From a virus: a stretch of DNA of 22,000 bases. Positions 1 to 6,899 of this stretch are shown here, piece by piece. Below the pieces are notes generated by a model. The model was given only the letters and a program-made list of their open reading frames with translations, did not search any database and was not told where the DNA came from. The stretch is from positions 1 through 22,000 of IMG/VR virus record IMGVR_UViG_3300032286_000195; one strand, 5' to 3'. A program made the position numbers and the translations under genes. Each line of letters begins with the position of its first letter. The stretch's first letter is position 1.

Positions 1-1143
1 ACCAATGAGTCTAAATTAACTATGTTTACTTCTCCTGTATTTACTGGAAATGTTCCATCAGTTACTAGTTCTACTGCTACAAGTATAAAAAAAGACACTG
101 ATTTAGTAAATAGAGCGTATGTAGACTCTCAAATTATTAATTTAACTTGGAGATTATCGGTAGTTTGTGCAACTACAGGAGCATTAGGTACATCTAATAA
201 CCTTGTTGGTGGTACCATCACTACTACCTATAGTCCTGGAACTTTAGGTGTCGGGGCAACACTTACTATTGCTACATCAACTAACTGGACTGCAATTACT
301 ATTGATGAGTATTCTTTTGCTGTTGGTGACCGTATTCTTATTAAAAATCAAGATAATGCTGCATACAATGGAATATATACAGCTACAACTAAAGGTACTA
401 TAGGGACTACAACTTCGTTTGTATTTACCAGAGCTACTGATTCTGATTTGGCTTCAGAGAACTTTTCAAGGCATGCAGTTTATGTTGAAAATGGGAGCGT
501 TAGTTCTGATTATGCAGATAGAGCTTTTACAAATATTGTAGATGGCGATGTAGTAATGGGAACTACTCCTCTCACATATACTCTTGCAGCTGGTCTTTCC
601 AATGCAATTGTTCCACTTACAGGAGTGGGTAGAATTCCTTATACAAATTCCAGTAGAGGACTCACATACACCATTCCATACTCAAATACTGGGCAAGTTT
701 TAAAAAGTGGTTTTGCTGCTCCAGGTGCAAATTTAGGTTGGTATGATCCATACCCATTTGATATGAAAACTGGAAAAATTGCTTCTACTGACTGGGATAA
801 TGTTGCTAGTCCAGTGGGTGAAGCAGTTGTTACTTTTGCTGTTTCTTTTCCAACTGGCGTTGTGCCTAACATAACATTGAGTCCAATATCAGTTGGGAAC
901 GATTTAATTATAGTTACTTTAAAAGAAGCACCTACAAACACTGGATTTACAGTTGTGGCTAGAAGATTGCAAGCATCTGCAACTGTTACTACTGCTGGTG
1001 GTACTCAAATTGCTAGAACAGGTGCTGATTTAATTTCTAATGCTAATCCGACTACCTATTGGACAGCAGTCCAAGGAGCAAGGATAGTAGGTACTCCATC
1101 CAGCACTAATGATGGTAGAACAGACTACGAAACCGTGGGTTAA
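1..1143 (+). CDS. Tail fibre / receptor-binding-like structural protein, 5' partial
   Basis: The reading frame is open from the left edge. The first in-frame ATG is at 22, but seven sense codons precede it, so the true start is probably outside the window. Near the N-terminus, 'DLVNRAYVDSQI' is the linker typical of phage tail-fibre proteins, where an 'xYVD' segment joins repeated modules. A Thr/Gly/Ser-rich beta module follows, with 'VGDRILIKNQ...NGIYT' and then 'RATDSD...VYVENG'. This is the same module order seen in many phage fibre or baseplate-appendage proteins. The C-terminal half (about residue 200 on) looks like a compact beta domain and has no recognised catalytic motif. The likely role is an extended virion appendage contacting the host surface. 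The exact subtype (long fibre, side fibre or baseplate protein) cannot be told. There is no signal peptide or membrane segment. Translation stops at TAA 1141-1143. Confidence 0.75.
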   Translation, partial: TNESKLTMFTSPVFTGNVPSVTSSTATSIKKDTDLVNRAYVDSQIINLTWRLSVVCATTGALGTSNNLVGGTITTTYSPGTLGVGATLTIATSTNWTAITIDEYSFAVGDRILIKNQDNAAYNGIYTATTKGTIGTTTSFVFTRATDSDLASENFSRHAVYVENGSVSSDYADRAFTNIVDGDVVMGTTPLTYTLAAGLSNAIVPLTGVGRIPYTNSSRGLTYTIPYSNTGQVLKSGFAAPGANLGWYDPYPFDMKTGKIASTDWDNVASPVGEAVVTFAVSFPTGVVPNITLSPISVGNDLIIVTLKEAPTNTGFTVVARRLQASATVTTAGGTQIARTGADLISNANPTTYWTAVQGARIVGTPSSTNDGRTDYETVG

Positions 1144-1181
1144 TAATGGTAGAATTAAGTAGAAGCTTTGGAGAATAAATA

Positions 1182-1316
1182 ATGTTTATAATTTTAAAAA
1201 TAACTACAATTGATGAAATTGCGGAATTTATTGTTTATAACAAATTTTCTCGCTCTGAATTAGCGAGATATTCAACCTATGAAGAGGCATTTCAAGACAT
1301 GCTTAGTAGGAAATAG
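1182..1316 (+). CDS. Small hypothetical protein (44 aa)
   Basis: This short ORF starts at ATG 1182 with a good Shine-Dalgarno (GGAG at 1170-1173, eight bases upstream) and ends at TAG 1314-1316. The product begins MFIILKITTI and ends in a charged helix-like stretch (YEEAFQDMLSRK). It lies downstream of the fibre gene in the same direction and fills a space that would otherwise be empty. A perfect 7-bp inverted repeat falls inside it (1248-1268). I do not recognise a family. Ribosome-site spacing and position support translation, but the small size keeps confidence moderate. Confidence 0.5.
   Translation: MFIILKITTIDEIAEFIVYNKFSRSELARYSTYEEAFQDMLSRK
1248..1268 (+). other. Perfect stem-loop inside the 44-aa ORF
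   Basis: TCTCGCT at 1248-1254 pairs fully with AGCGAGA at 1262-1268 across a 7-base loop. No T-run follows, so it is not a standard intrinsic terminator. It could be an RNA structure at the end of the fibre transcript, a protein site, or chance within coding sequence. Confidence 0.35.
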
Positions 1317-1360
1317 TAGTAAAATAGAAACATACAAAAGATATAAATAAGGAGATACAA

Positions 1361-1546
1361 ATGTCAGACAACAATCAATCAGAACTTCTAAATGGAGTTT
1401 TAAACATTACCCGTGACCAGCTAACTCGCTCTATGGGTATGGCTACCGAGCTAGAAGCTCTTCTAATTATTGAGCGAAAGAAAACTGCTGAACTTGAAGC
1501 TAAGGTTTCTGAACTCGAGAGTGCTTTGGAAGAAAAAAAGAAATAA
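1361..1546 (+). CDS. Small coiled-coil protein (61 aa)
   Basis: ATG 1361 follows a strong Shine-Dalgarno (AAGGAGA at about 1349-1355). The product is almost all helix. From about residue 27 to the end it shows heptad-like spacing of Leu/Ile/Val with many Glu and Lys residues (ELEALLIIERKK, then ELEAKVSELESALEEKKK), so a parallel coiled-coil dimer or trimer is likely. The stop codon is immediately followed by the next ATG (TAA-ATG), so it is probably co-translated with the gene at 1547. No known family is recognised. Small coiled-coil proteins beside fibre genes can be assembly or scaffold factors, but here that is only a suggestion. Confidence 0.7.
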   Translation: MSDNNQSELLNGVLNITRDQLTRSMGMATELEALLIIERKKTAELEAKVSELESALEEKKK

Positions 1547-2017
1547 ATGATAGCCGTAAAAGACGGCAACCGCACTTTGTATGTTGATGGCGAGTTGCTA
1601 GCCGACTCAACGTCATATAGACGTGGATCTACTAGATGGATAGAGTTTAAACTCTATAAAACCGTCGGTGGACAATATGTGCTGTCTAGGGTAGGTGTAT
1701 CTGTTATTTATCATGGAGCTGCGTGTGAGCTTGTAAGTAATTATAAATTACAGGAATCATCCCAGGAAAATCTTGAGTTAAATAGTGTTCCTTGCGAAAG
1801 GTGCTCTCCGGATAATAGCATAAGTTTAATTTTTCCAGAGAAGAACCGCTACTGGGCTCAGGTCAGCGAGCAAGCTTCAGCAGTGCTGGATGCACTATAT
1901 AAGTACGATGATGGCGGTGCTAGGTATCTAACCAACGTAGCTCAAAGGCTGCTAGAGGATGCTTCCAAAAAAGACAAAGATATTGCAAATGTCTACAGAT
2001 TTGAGATAATCGAATAA
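1547..2017 (+). CDS. Hypothetical protein (156 aa) with one CxxC motif
   Basis: The gene begins at the base after the previous stop codon and runs for 156 codons with ordinary codon use. The N-terminal half looks beta-rich (alternating hydrophobic residues in 'RWIEFKLYKTVGGQYVLSRVGVSVIYHG'-type strands, residues about 30-60). A short Cys pair (PCERC, about residues 83-87) follows, and the C-terminal half is helical (AQVSEQASAVLDALYKYDD; NVAQRLLEDASKK). A single CxxC is not enough to claim a zinc site. No family is recognised. It is the last gene before the DNA polymerase, and a candidate polA promoter overlaps its 3' end. Confidence 0.65.
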   Translation: MIAVKDGNRTLYVDGELLADSTSYRRGSTRWIEFKLYKTVGGQYVLSRVGVSVIYHGAACELVSNYKLQESSQENLELNSVPCERCSPDNSISLIFPEKNRYWAQVSEQASAVLDALYKYDDGGARYLTNVAQRLLEDASKKDKDIANVYRFEIIE

Positions 2018-2029
2018 AACTAGTAATAT
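2001..2029 (+). promoter_or_regulatory. Candidate promoter for the DNA polymerase gene
   Basis: TTGAGA (2001-2006) and TAATAT (2024-2029) are separated by exactly 17 bases, giving a predicted start near 2036 and a leader of about 19 bases before the polymerase ATG at 2055. The -35 matches the sigma70 consensus at five of six positions and the -10 at four of six. It overlaps the last codons of the preceding gene. Confidence 0.4.
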
Positions 2030-2054
2030 AGCTTTACCAATACGAAAGACGCAA

Positions 2055-3872
2055 ATGACAAACTTAGACGGTGTAAAACTAGAACTTGTCGACAATGTCG
2101 ATAAAGCTCGCGAGTTTATATCTTGGTTAGGCGAACGCCGACCACACAATGCAATATCCATTGATACTGAAACTGGCGAACTTCCAGGCGGTAAACGTGA
2201 TGATGCTCTATCTCCTTGGCATGGCCAGCTAAGATTAGTTCAGGTTGGCGATGGTATGACTGGGTGGGCTATCCCCTGGGGCGAGTGGTCTGGTGTATTT
2301 TACGAGGCAATGGACAAGTTTGACGGCCCGATTGTCTGCCACAACATTGCCTTTGAGGCTCGCTGGTTTGAGATTCAGTCCCGTTGGAAGATGCCTTGGC
2401 ATCGAGTCCACGACACCATGATTATGGCTCACCTTATTGACCCTCTAGGTTCAGGTGCTTTGAAAAACTTAACTTCTCGTTATGTAGATGCTAATGCTGC
2501 TCGTATGCAGCAAGTTTTAGATGATGGCATGGTAAAAAATGGCTGGACCTGGGGAACTGTGCCTATTAACTATCAGCCTTACTGGGCTTATGGTGCCCTG
2601 GACCCTGTTCTTACAATGCGTCTTTGGGAGATCTTCTGGGAAAAGTGTGGTCCTGGAAAGCCTTACAGCCAGGCTTACGAACTTGAGATGAACACTCGTC
2701 GCATTGTTACTCGCATGGAACTCAACGGTGCTCGTCTAGACCTCGACTACTCAAGAAAAAAGCATCAGGAACTAGTTGACTATACAGAGCAGGTCAAAGA
2801 CTGGGCAAAGAATACTTACGGGTTTTCTATTACAAGTAACGCTCAGCTAGTTCGCCAGTTTGAAGCACTTGGTGCAATGATTACTGAGACAACTCCGTCT
2901 GGAGCTAAGTCAGCCTCTGCAGACCAACTCAAGCTGCTGCTGCGTGACGGTACTCCGGAAGTGCAACAACTTGCAGACGTAGCTCTTAAGCAACGTAAGG
3001 CAGATAAGCTTGCATCTACCTACTTCTCAAACTTTATCAACGACAACGTAAACGGCTTTGTTCACCCATCTGTCAAAACTCTTGGTGCTCGTACTGGACG
3101 TATGTCTATCCAAAACCCGGCTCTACAGACCCTTCCTAAGGGTGACGACACTGTTCGTCGTGCTTTCTTGCCTAAAGACGACAAGCACGTAATCATTACT
3201 TCGGACCTTGACCAAGTTGAGTTCCGTATGTTTGCGTCGCTGTCTCAGGACCCAAACCTAATCAACCTATTTAATATGGCAGACGCGACTGGCTCAGATC
3301 CATTTACTGAGATTGGTCGTGAAATCTATGGTGACCCGACAATGCAAAAGTCAGACAAGAGACGTGGTCTAATCAAGGGCGTAGTTTATGGACGCCTCTA
3401 TGGCGCAGGTGTAGCTAAGCAGGCTTTGACTGCTGGTGTTCCAGAAGACCAGATGCGTGCGGTATCTAACGAATTTGATAAGCGTTTCCCGGGTATGCAA
3501 CTGTTCCAAAAAAGAGTTGAAGATACTGGTATGCGTCGTCTTCGTTCTGAGGGTCAAGGTTATGTAAATACTTGGACTGGACGTCGACTACCTTGTGACG
3601 AAGACCGAGTCTATGTTTTAACTAATTATTTAATACAAGGTGGTGCTGCTGAAATATTTAAATCCAATCTCGTAAGACTAGATCAGGCAGATTTAACAGA
3701 ACTCCTTATTGTTCCGGTGCATGACGAGATTGTTTTAAACGCCCCTAAAGATAGCGTAGAAGATATTAAACAAATTGTACGTGAATGTATGACCACTACT
3801 GAGGGATGGCAGGTACCACTAACTGCCGATGTAGATGGCGGATTTACTAACTGGGGGGGTAAATACTTATAG
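2055..3872 (+). CDS. polA: Family A DNA polymerase with 3'-5' exonuclease domain
   Basis: The 605-aa product is a phage-type Pol I lacking a 5'-3' exonuclease domain. The proofreading domain comes first: ExoI (SIDTETGELP, D37 and E39), ExoII (HNIAFEARW, about 96-104, with Glu where Asp is usual) and ExoIII (YGALDP, D183). The polymerase domain follows: RTGRMS (346-351), motif A (SDLDQVEFR, D384), motif B (R437...K441...Y445-G...Y449-G) and motif C (VPVHDE, 553-558). Aligned to E. coli Pol I, Y445 falls at position 762, where E. coli has Phe. It should be the replicative polymerase, working with the primase-helicase at 14293. The start is ATG 2055, with a modest GAAAG upstream. Base composition changes near 3610, so that the last 85 or so codons are more AT-rich than the rest, next to an inserted homing endonuclease gene. 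Confidence 0.96.
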   Translation: MTNLDGVKLELVDNVDKAREFISWLGERRPHNAISIDTETGELPGGKRDDALSPWHGQLRLVQVGDGMTGWAIPWGEWSGVFYEAMDKFDGPIVCHNIAFEARWFEIQSRWKMPWHRVHDTMIMAHLIDPLGSGALKNLTSRYVDANAARMQQVLDDGMVKNGWTWGTVPINYQPYWAYGALDPVLTMRLWEIFWEKCGPGKPYSQAYELEMNTRRIVTRMELNGARLDLDYSRKKHQELVDYTEQVKDWAKNTYGFSITSNAQLVRQFEALGAMITETTPSGAKSASADQLKLLLRDGTPEVQQLADVALKQRKADKLASTYFSNFINDNVNGFVHPSVKTLGARTGRMSIQNPALQTLPKGDDTVRRAFLPKDDKHVIITSDLDQVEFRMFASLSQDPNLINLFNMADATGSDPFTEIGREIYGDPTMQKSDKRRGLIKGVVYGRLYGAGVAKQALTAGVPEDQMRAVSNEFDKRFPGMQLFQKRVEDTGMRRLRSEGQGYVNTWTGRRLPCDEDRVYVLTNYLIQGGAAEIFKSNLVRLDQADLTELLIVPVHDEIVLNAPKDSVEDIKQIVRECMTTTEGWQVPLTADVDGGFTNWGGKYL

Positions 3873-3901
3873 TCTTGTAAACTATGTGGTAGCCTTGATC
3901 T

Positions 3902-4564
3902 ATGGCCAGTTTATATACGCTTTCATTAAAATTAAACATAGAAAATATACGCTACGTAGGTATAACTAAATATGATGATGTAGAAATAAGACTTAAAGCT
4001 CACAAAGAAAAAGTAGGTAGAGTAAATAGACCAGTCACCGATTGGATCGCTAAATATGGTAATGATGTAGTAATTATAAAATTAGCAGGTGATTTATCCT
4101 GGGATGAAGCCTGTCTGCAAGAGATAGAGTTAATAGCTAAACTAAAAAATGAAGGGTTTAATCTTTTAAATATGACATCAGGTGGAGACGGGTCGCTTGG
4201 TAAAAAAGACTCCGAGGAAACTAAAAGAAAAAAATCAATAAGTAGTACTGGAAGAGTATTTTCAGATGAGTCCAAGAAAAAAATTTCTATAGCAAATACA
4301 GGGAAAAAAAGATCGGATGAGTCAAAAAAGAAAATGTCTGATGCAAGAAAAGGTAAACCATTATCACCAGAGCATGTAGAAAAAATTAGAAAAAAATTAA
4401 TCGGGAGAAAGTGTAAACCAGAGACAGCTAAAAAAATATCGGACGCTCAAAAAGGTAAAAAATTGTCTGATAATCATGTAGCTAATTTAAAAATAGCGCA
4501 AGCAAAACGTAGAGAACGAGAAAGACAGGAGAAGCAAGACAGACAAGATGAAAAATTTAACTAA
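3902..4564 (+). CDS. Free-standing GIY-YIG homing endonuclease with six NUMOD3-like repeats
   Basis: Residues 1-90 fit a GIY-YIG nuclease: YTL (5-7) stands for GIY, YVG (18-20) for YIG, the expected catalytic Arg is R30 in 'EIRLKAH', and the conserved Glu lies in 'LQEIELI' (E74/E76). From residue 99 the protein is a Lys/Ser-rich array of six repeats with an exact 17-residue period. Gly recurs at 100, 117, 134, 151, 168 and 185, each followed by a basic patch, then 'SxE(S/T/H)xKKxS'. This is the NUMOD3 type of DNA-binding repeat found in GIY-YIG and HNH homing enzymes. The gene sits between polA and the RuvC-like gene, is much more AT-rich than both (28% GC in a 60-base sample), has no clear Shine-Dalgarno, and its end overlaps the next gene by 17 bases. 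It looks like a selfish insertion. It is free-standing, since no intron or intein was seen in the polymerase. Confidence 0.9.
   Translation: MASLYTLSLKLNIENIRYVGITKYDDVEIRLKAHKEKVGRVNRPVTDWIAKYGNDVVIIKLAGDLSWDEACLQEIELIAKLKNEGFNLLNMTSGGDGSLGKKDSEETKRKKSISSTGRVFSDESKKKISIANTGKKRSDESKKKMSDARKGKPLSPEHVEKIRKKLIGRKCKPETAKKISDAQKGKKLSDNHVANLKIAQAKRRERERQEKQDRQDEKFN
4196..4501 (+). repeat. Six tandem 51-bp (17-residue) repeats in the homing endonuclease
   Basis: Codons 99-200 hold six units of exactly 17 residues, each starting with a residue-Gly-basic step (LGKK, TGRV, TGKK, KGKP, IGRK, KGKK) and ending in a short amphipathic helix. Conservation is visible at protein level; at DNA level the units are A-rich and diverged. 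No unit is truncated or frameshifted. Confidence 0.85.
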
Positions 4565-5027
4565 ATTTGTCCTAGCTGTAGACCCTGGCAAAGCCAGCGG
4601 TATTGCGTTGTTTAAAAAAGAAGATGGCCAGGACCCAGAGCTAGTTTGGTCTGGGGAATATCAGCAAGATGAGTACGCTCAGCCGATTAGAAAAGCTCTA
4701 GCCCAGGCTATGATGGAGGGCATTGCTATAGAGATTGCTTGCGAGCGATTTACTATCAATGCTCAGACTGTAAAGAACTCCCAGTCACCTTACTCTTTGG
4801 AGCAAATTGGTATTTTAAAGCAGTGCATGATTGATTTAGGTATGAAAGCCGAAGATTTAAACCTACAAGCCCCGTCAGATGCTAAAGCTCTTTTTCCTAA
4901 TCCAGCACTAAAGAAGCTCGGTTACTGGCACAAAGGTGGCGAAGGCCACGCACTTGACGCAATCCGACACGGCTTGCTAAGATTTGTAAAAACAGGGTGG
5001 CATCCTGTAGGCTTATTAAAAGAATAA
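4548..5027 (+). CDS. RuvC-like Holliday junction resolvase / RNase H-fold nuclease
   Basis: The 159-aa product begins with a hydrophobic strand and 'AVDPGKASGIALF' (D12), the first-strand signature of the RuvC/RNase H fold. Further acidic candidates are E66 in 'IACERF', and H134 and D137 in 'GEGHALDAIRHG', which matches the C-terminal His/Asp segment of RuvC-type resolvases. Length agrees with the family (about 150-175 aa). It probably cleaves branched DNA made during phage replication and recombination, before packaging. It overlaps the 3' end of the homing endonuclease by 17 bases, and its AGGAGAAG ribosome site lies inside that gene. Before the endonuclease inserted it may have directly followed polA. 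Confidence 0.8.
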   Translation: MKNLTKFVLAVDPGKASGIALFKKEDGQDPELVWSGEYQQDEYAQPIRKALAQAMMEGIAIEIACERFTINAQTVKNSQSPYSLEQIGILKQCMIDLGMKAEDLNLQAPSDAKALFPNPALKKLGYWHKGGEGHALDAIRHGLLRFVKTGWHPVGLLKE

Positions 5028-5043
5028 AAGTATTAGCAAAAAA

Positions 5044-5074
5044 TTAACACAACAGAGTTTTTTTCTGCTAGTAT
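5044..5074 (+). promoter_or_regulatory. Candidate extended -10 promoter for the helicase-recombination operon
   Basis: TTAACA (5044-5049, five of six to consensus) lies 19 bases before TAGTAT (5069-5074), which is preceded by TGC, giving an extended -10 (TGCTAGTAT). The predicted start near 5081 would leave a leader of about 22 bases with AAGGA before ATG 5103. The ATG at 5073 falls inside the -10 box, which argues against it as the start codon. Confidence 0.45.
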
Positions 5075-5102
5075 GTACTTACACAACGACAAAAGGAATC
5101 CA

Positions 5103-6899
5103 ATGACTGTATTTGTAGACCTCGACCCAGCGGGCGGGCACATCGTCATTAACGCTGAATGGCGTTTAAAAGAACTATGTAAAAGCCTCCCTGGAGCTTC
5201 CTGGGACACCAAAACTTCTGTATGGCGTATTCCGCTTTCATGGGCTGGATGCTTAGCTCTACGCTCTACTTTCCGTGACAGCCTAGTTATTGGAGACGGT
5301 CTAGCTGCCTGGGCAGCCACTGAAAAACTTACTCGCATTGACCCGTCAAATGCTCTTCGTGATGTTGACATCTCAGAGATCGGTGACCAAGACTTGTTCC
5401 CCCACCAGCGTGCTGGAGTTGAGTTCTTAGCTACTGCTAAGCGTGCTTTACTTGCTGATGAACCTGGACTTGGTAAAACTGCTCAAGCTATTCGTGCTCT
5501 AAAGAAGATGCATGATAATGGCGAGCAGGTTTTTCCTGCACTAGTTATCTGCCCAAACACTCTTAAGAAGAACTGGGAGCGTGAGTTTGATAGATGGTGG
5601 CCAGGAGTAAATGTAACTGTAATTAATGGCTCTGCCGTTAAGCGTCGTGCTCAGTTTGACCAGCAATCTGACGTAATTGTTATTAACTGGGAATCATTAC
5701 GTACTCATTCAAGACTTTCTTCTTATGGCTCTATTGCTCTTGCCCGTTGTATTGATTGCAAAGGTCACGACTCTAGAATCACTCCTGCCCGTTGTGAGGT
5801 ACATACTCGTGAACTAAACGAGATTGACTTCAAAGCTGTTATTGCTGACGAGATCCACCGCTCAAAAGACCCAAAGTCTAAGCAGACTCGTGCTCTCTGG
5901 GCAGCTACCGGAGATGCCAACATTCGTTACGCTCTTACTGGTACTCCAATTGCTAACAATGTGATTGATCTTTGGCCTATTCTTCACTGGTTAGAGCCAA
6001 AAGAGTGGCCTAGCAAGACTAAGTGGATTGACCGCATGATTGACACAATGATTAATGCTTTTGGTGGAATGATGGTTCTTGGAGTGAAGGCTCACATGGA
6101 AGAAGAGTTCTATGCGGCAATCAATCCTCGTATGCGTCGCATGCTCAAGTCTCGCGTGCTTCCTTGGCTACCAGAAGTTATTACTGAACGTCGTGATGTC
6201 GAGATGGGTGCAAAGCAGGCCAAGGCTTACAAGCAGATGCTAGAGCATATGATTACTCTTTTAGAGACTGGAGAGTCTTTAATTGCATCTAATCCGTTGA
6301 CTCAGACTCTTCGTCTTCTACAGTTTGCTAGCTCCTATGCTGATGTATCTGTAGACGAGACTGGAAAAGAAAAAGTTACTTTGTCAGACCCCTCCTGTAA
6401 AGTAGATGCTCTGATGGATGATATTAAAAATGGTGACTTTGGTGAAGACTCTGTAGCAGTCTGTGCAGTGTCTCGTCAGCTCATTGAAATCCTAAGTGCT
6501 CGCTTAACTAAAGAGGGTATCGAACATGGTTTGATTACTGGTGCTCAGGATCAGGATGAACGTCAGAAGTCTATTGATGACTTCCAGTCTGGTAAGACTA
6601 AGTGGATTCTTTTCACTGCTCAAGCTGGTGGTGTTGGTGTCACCTTGACAACAGCACGAAGACTTGTTATGCTACAAAGACCGTGGTCTCTTGTTGATTA
6701 CAAACAAGCACTCGACCGTGTACACCGCATTGGCTCTGAGATCCACGATTGCGTGATTATCACTGACTATGTAACAGAAGGAACCGTCGAAGAGCGTGTA
6801 ATTGAAGCTCTAGACACAAAATCAGATAATTTTGAGCAGATAGTTCGAGACAAAGAACAACTACTCAAAATGCTCAAAGAAAGTAAGGCAACTCTATAA
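5103..6899 (+). CDS. SNF2/SMARCAL1-like DNA helicase (SF2)
   Basis: Start chosen at ATG 5103 (598 aa), five bases after AAGGA (5093-5097); the in-frame ATG at 5073 lies in the promoter. The N-terminal 60 residues (SWDTKTSVWRIPLSW) resemble the HARP-like segment of annealing helicases. Helicase motifs are clear: LFPHQRAGVEFL (Q-like), Walker A DEPGLGKT (119-126), DEIH (249-252), LTGTP (278-282), then lobe 2 with 'FTAQAGGVGVTLTTA' and 'QALDRVHRIGS'. Between motifs Ia and II is an insertion with C216, C219, C231 and H234 in zinc-finger spacing. SNF2-type phage helicases are thought to remodel forks or anneal strands. The stop overlaps the next start by one base, so it is coupled to the nuclease, annealase and ssDNA-binding genes downstream. 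Confidence 0.92.
   Translation: MTVFVDLDPAGGHIVINAEWRLKELCKSLPGASWDTKTSVWRIPLSWAGCLALRSTFRDSLVIGDGLAAWAATEKLTRIDPSNALRDVDISEIGDQDLFPHQRAGVEFLATAKRALLADEPGLGKTAQAIRALKKMHDNGEQVFPALVICPNTLKKNWEREFDRWWPGVNVTVINGSAVKRRAQFDQQSDVIVINWESLRTHSRLSSYGSIALARCIDCKGHDSRITPARCEVHTRELNEIDFKAVIADEIHRSKDPKSKQTRALWAATGDANIRYALTGTPIANNVIDLWPILHWLEPKEWPSKTKWIDRMIDTMINAFGGMMVLGVKAHMEEEFYAAINPRMRRMLKSRVLPWLPEVITERRDVEMGAKQAKAYKQMLEHMITLLETGESLIASNPLTQTLRLLQFASSYADVSVDETGKEKVTLSDPSCKVDALMDDIKNGDFGEDSVAVCAVSRQLIEILSARLTKEGIEHGLITGAQDQDERQKSIDDFQSGKTKWILFTAQAGGVGVTLTTARRLVMLQRPWSLVDYKQALDRVHRIGSEIHDCVIITDYVTEGTVEERVIEALDTKSDNFEQIVRDKEQLLKMLKESKATL

Noticed and set aside
3853-3859. Run of seven G near the polA stop as a programmed frameshift site joining polA to the homing endonuclease
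   Set aside because: The -1 frame, which is the endonuclease frame, meets TAA at once, and the +1 frame gives a short unrelated tail. No fusion product results.
2055-3872. Intein or intron in the polymerase
   Set aside because: All exonuclease and polymerase motifs run in one uninterrupted frame with normal spacing; the endonuclease is outside the gene.
5073-5102. Upstream ATG giving the helicase ten extra residues
   Set aside because: This ATG overlaps the -10 box and has no ribosome site, while ATG 5103 follows AAGGA at good spacing.
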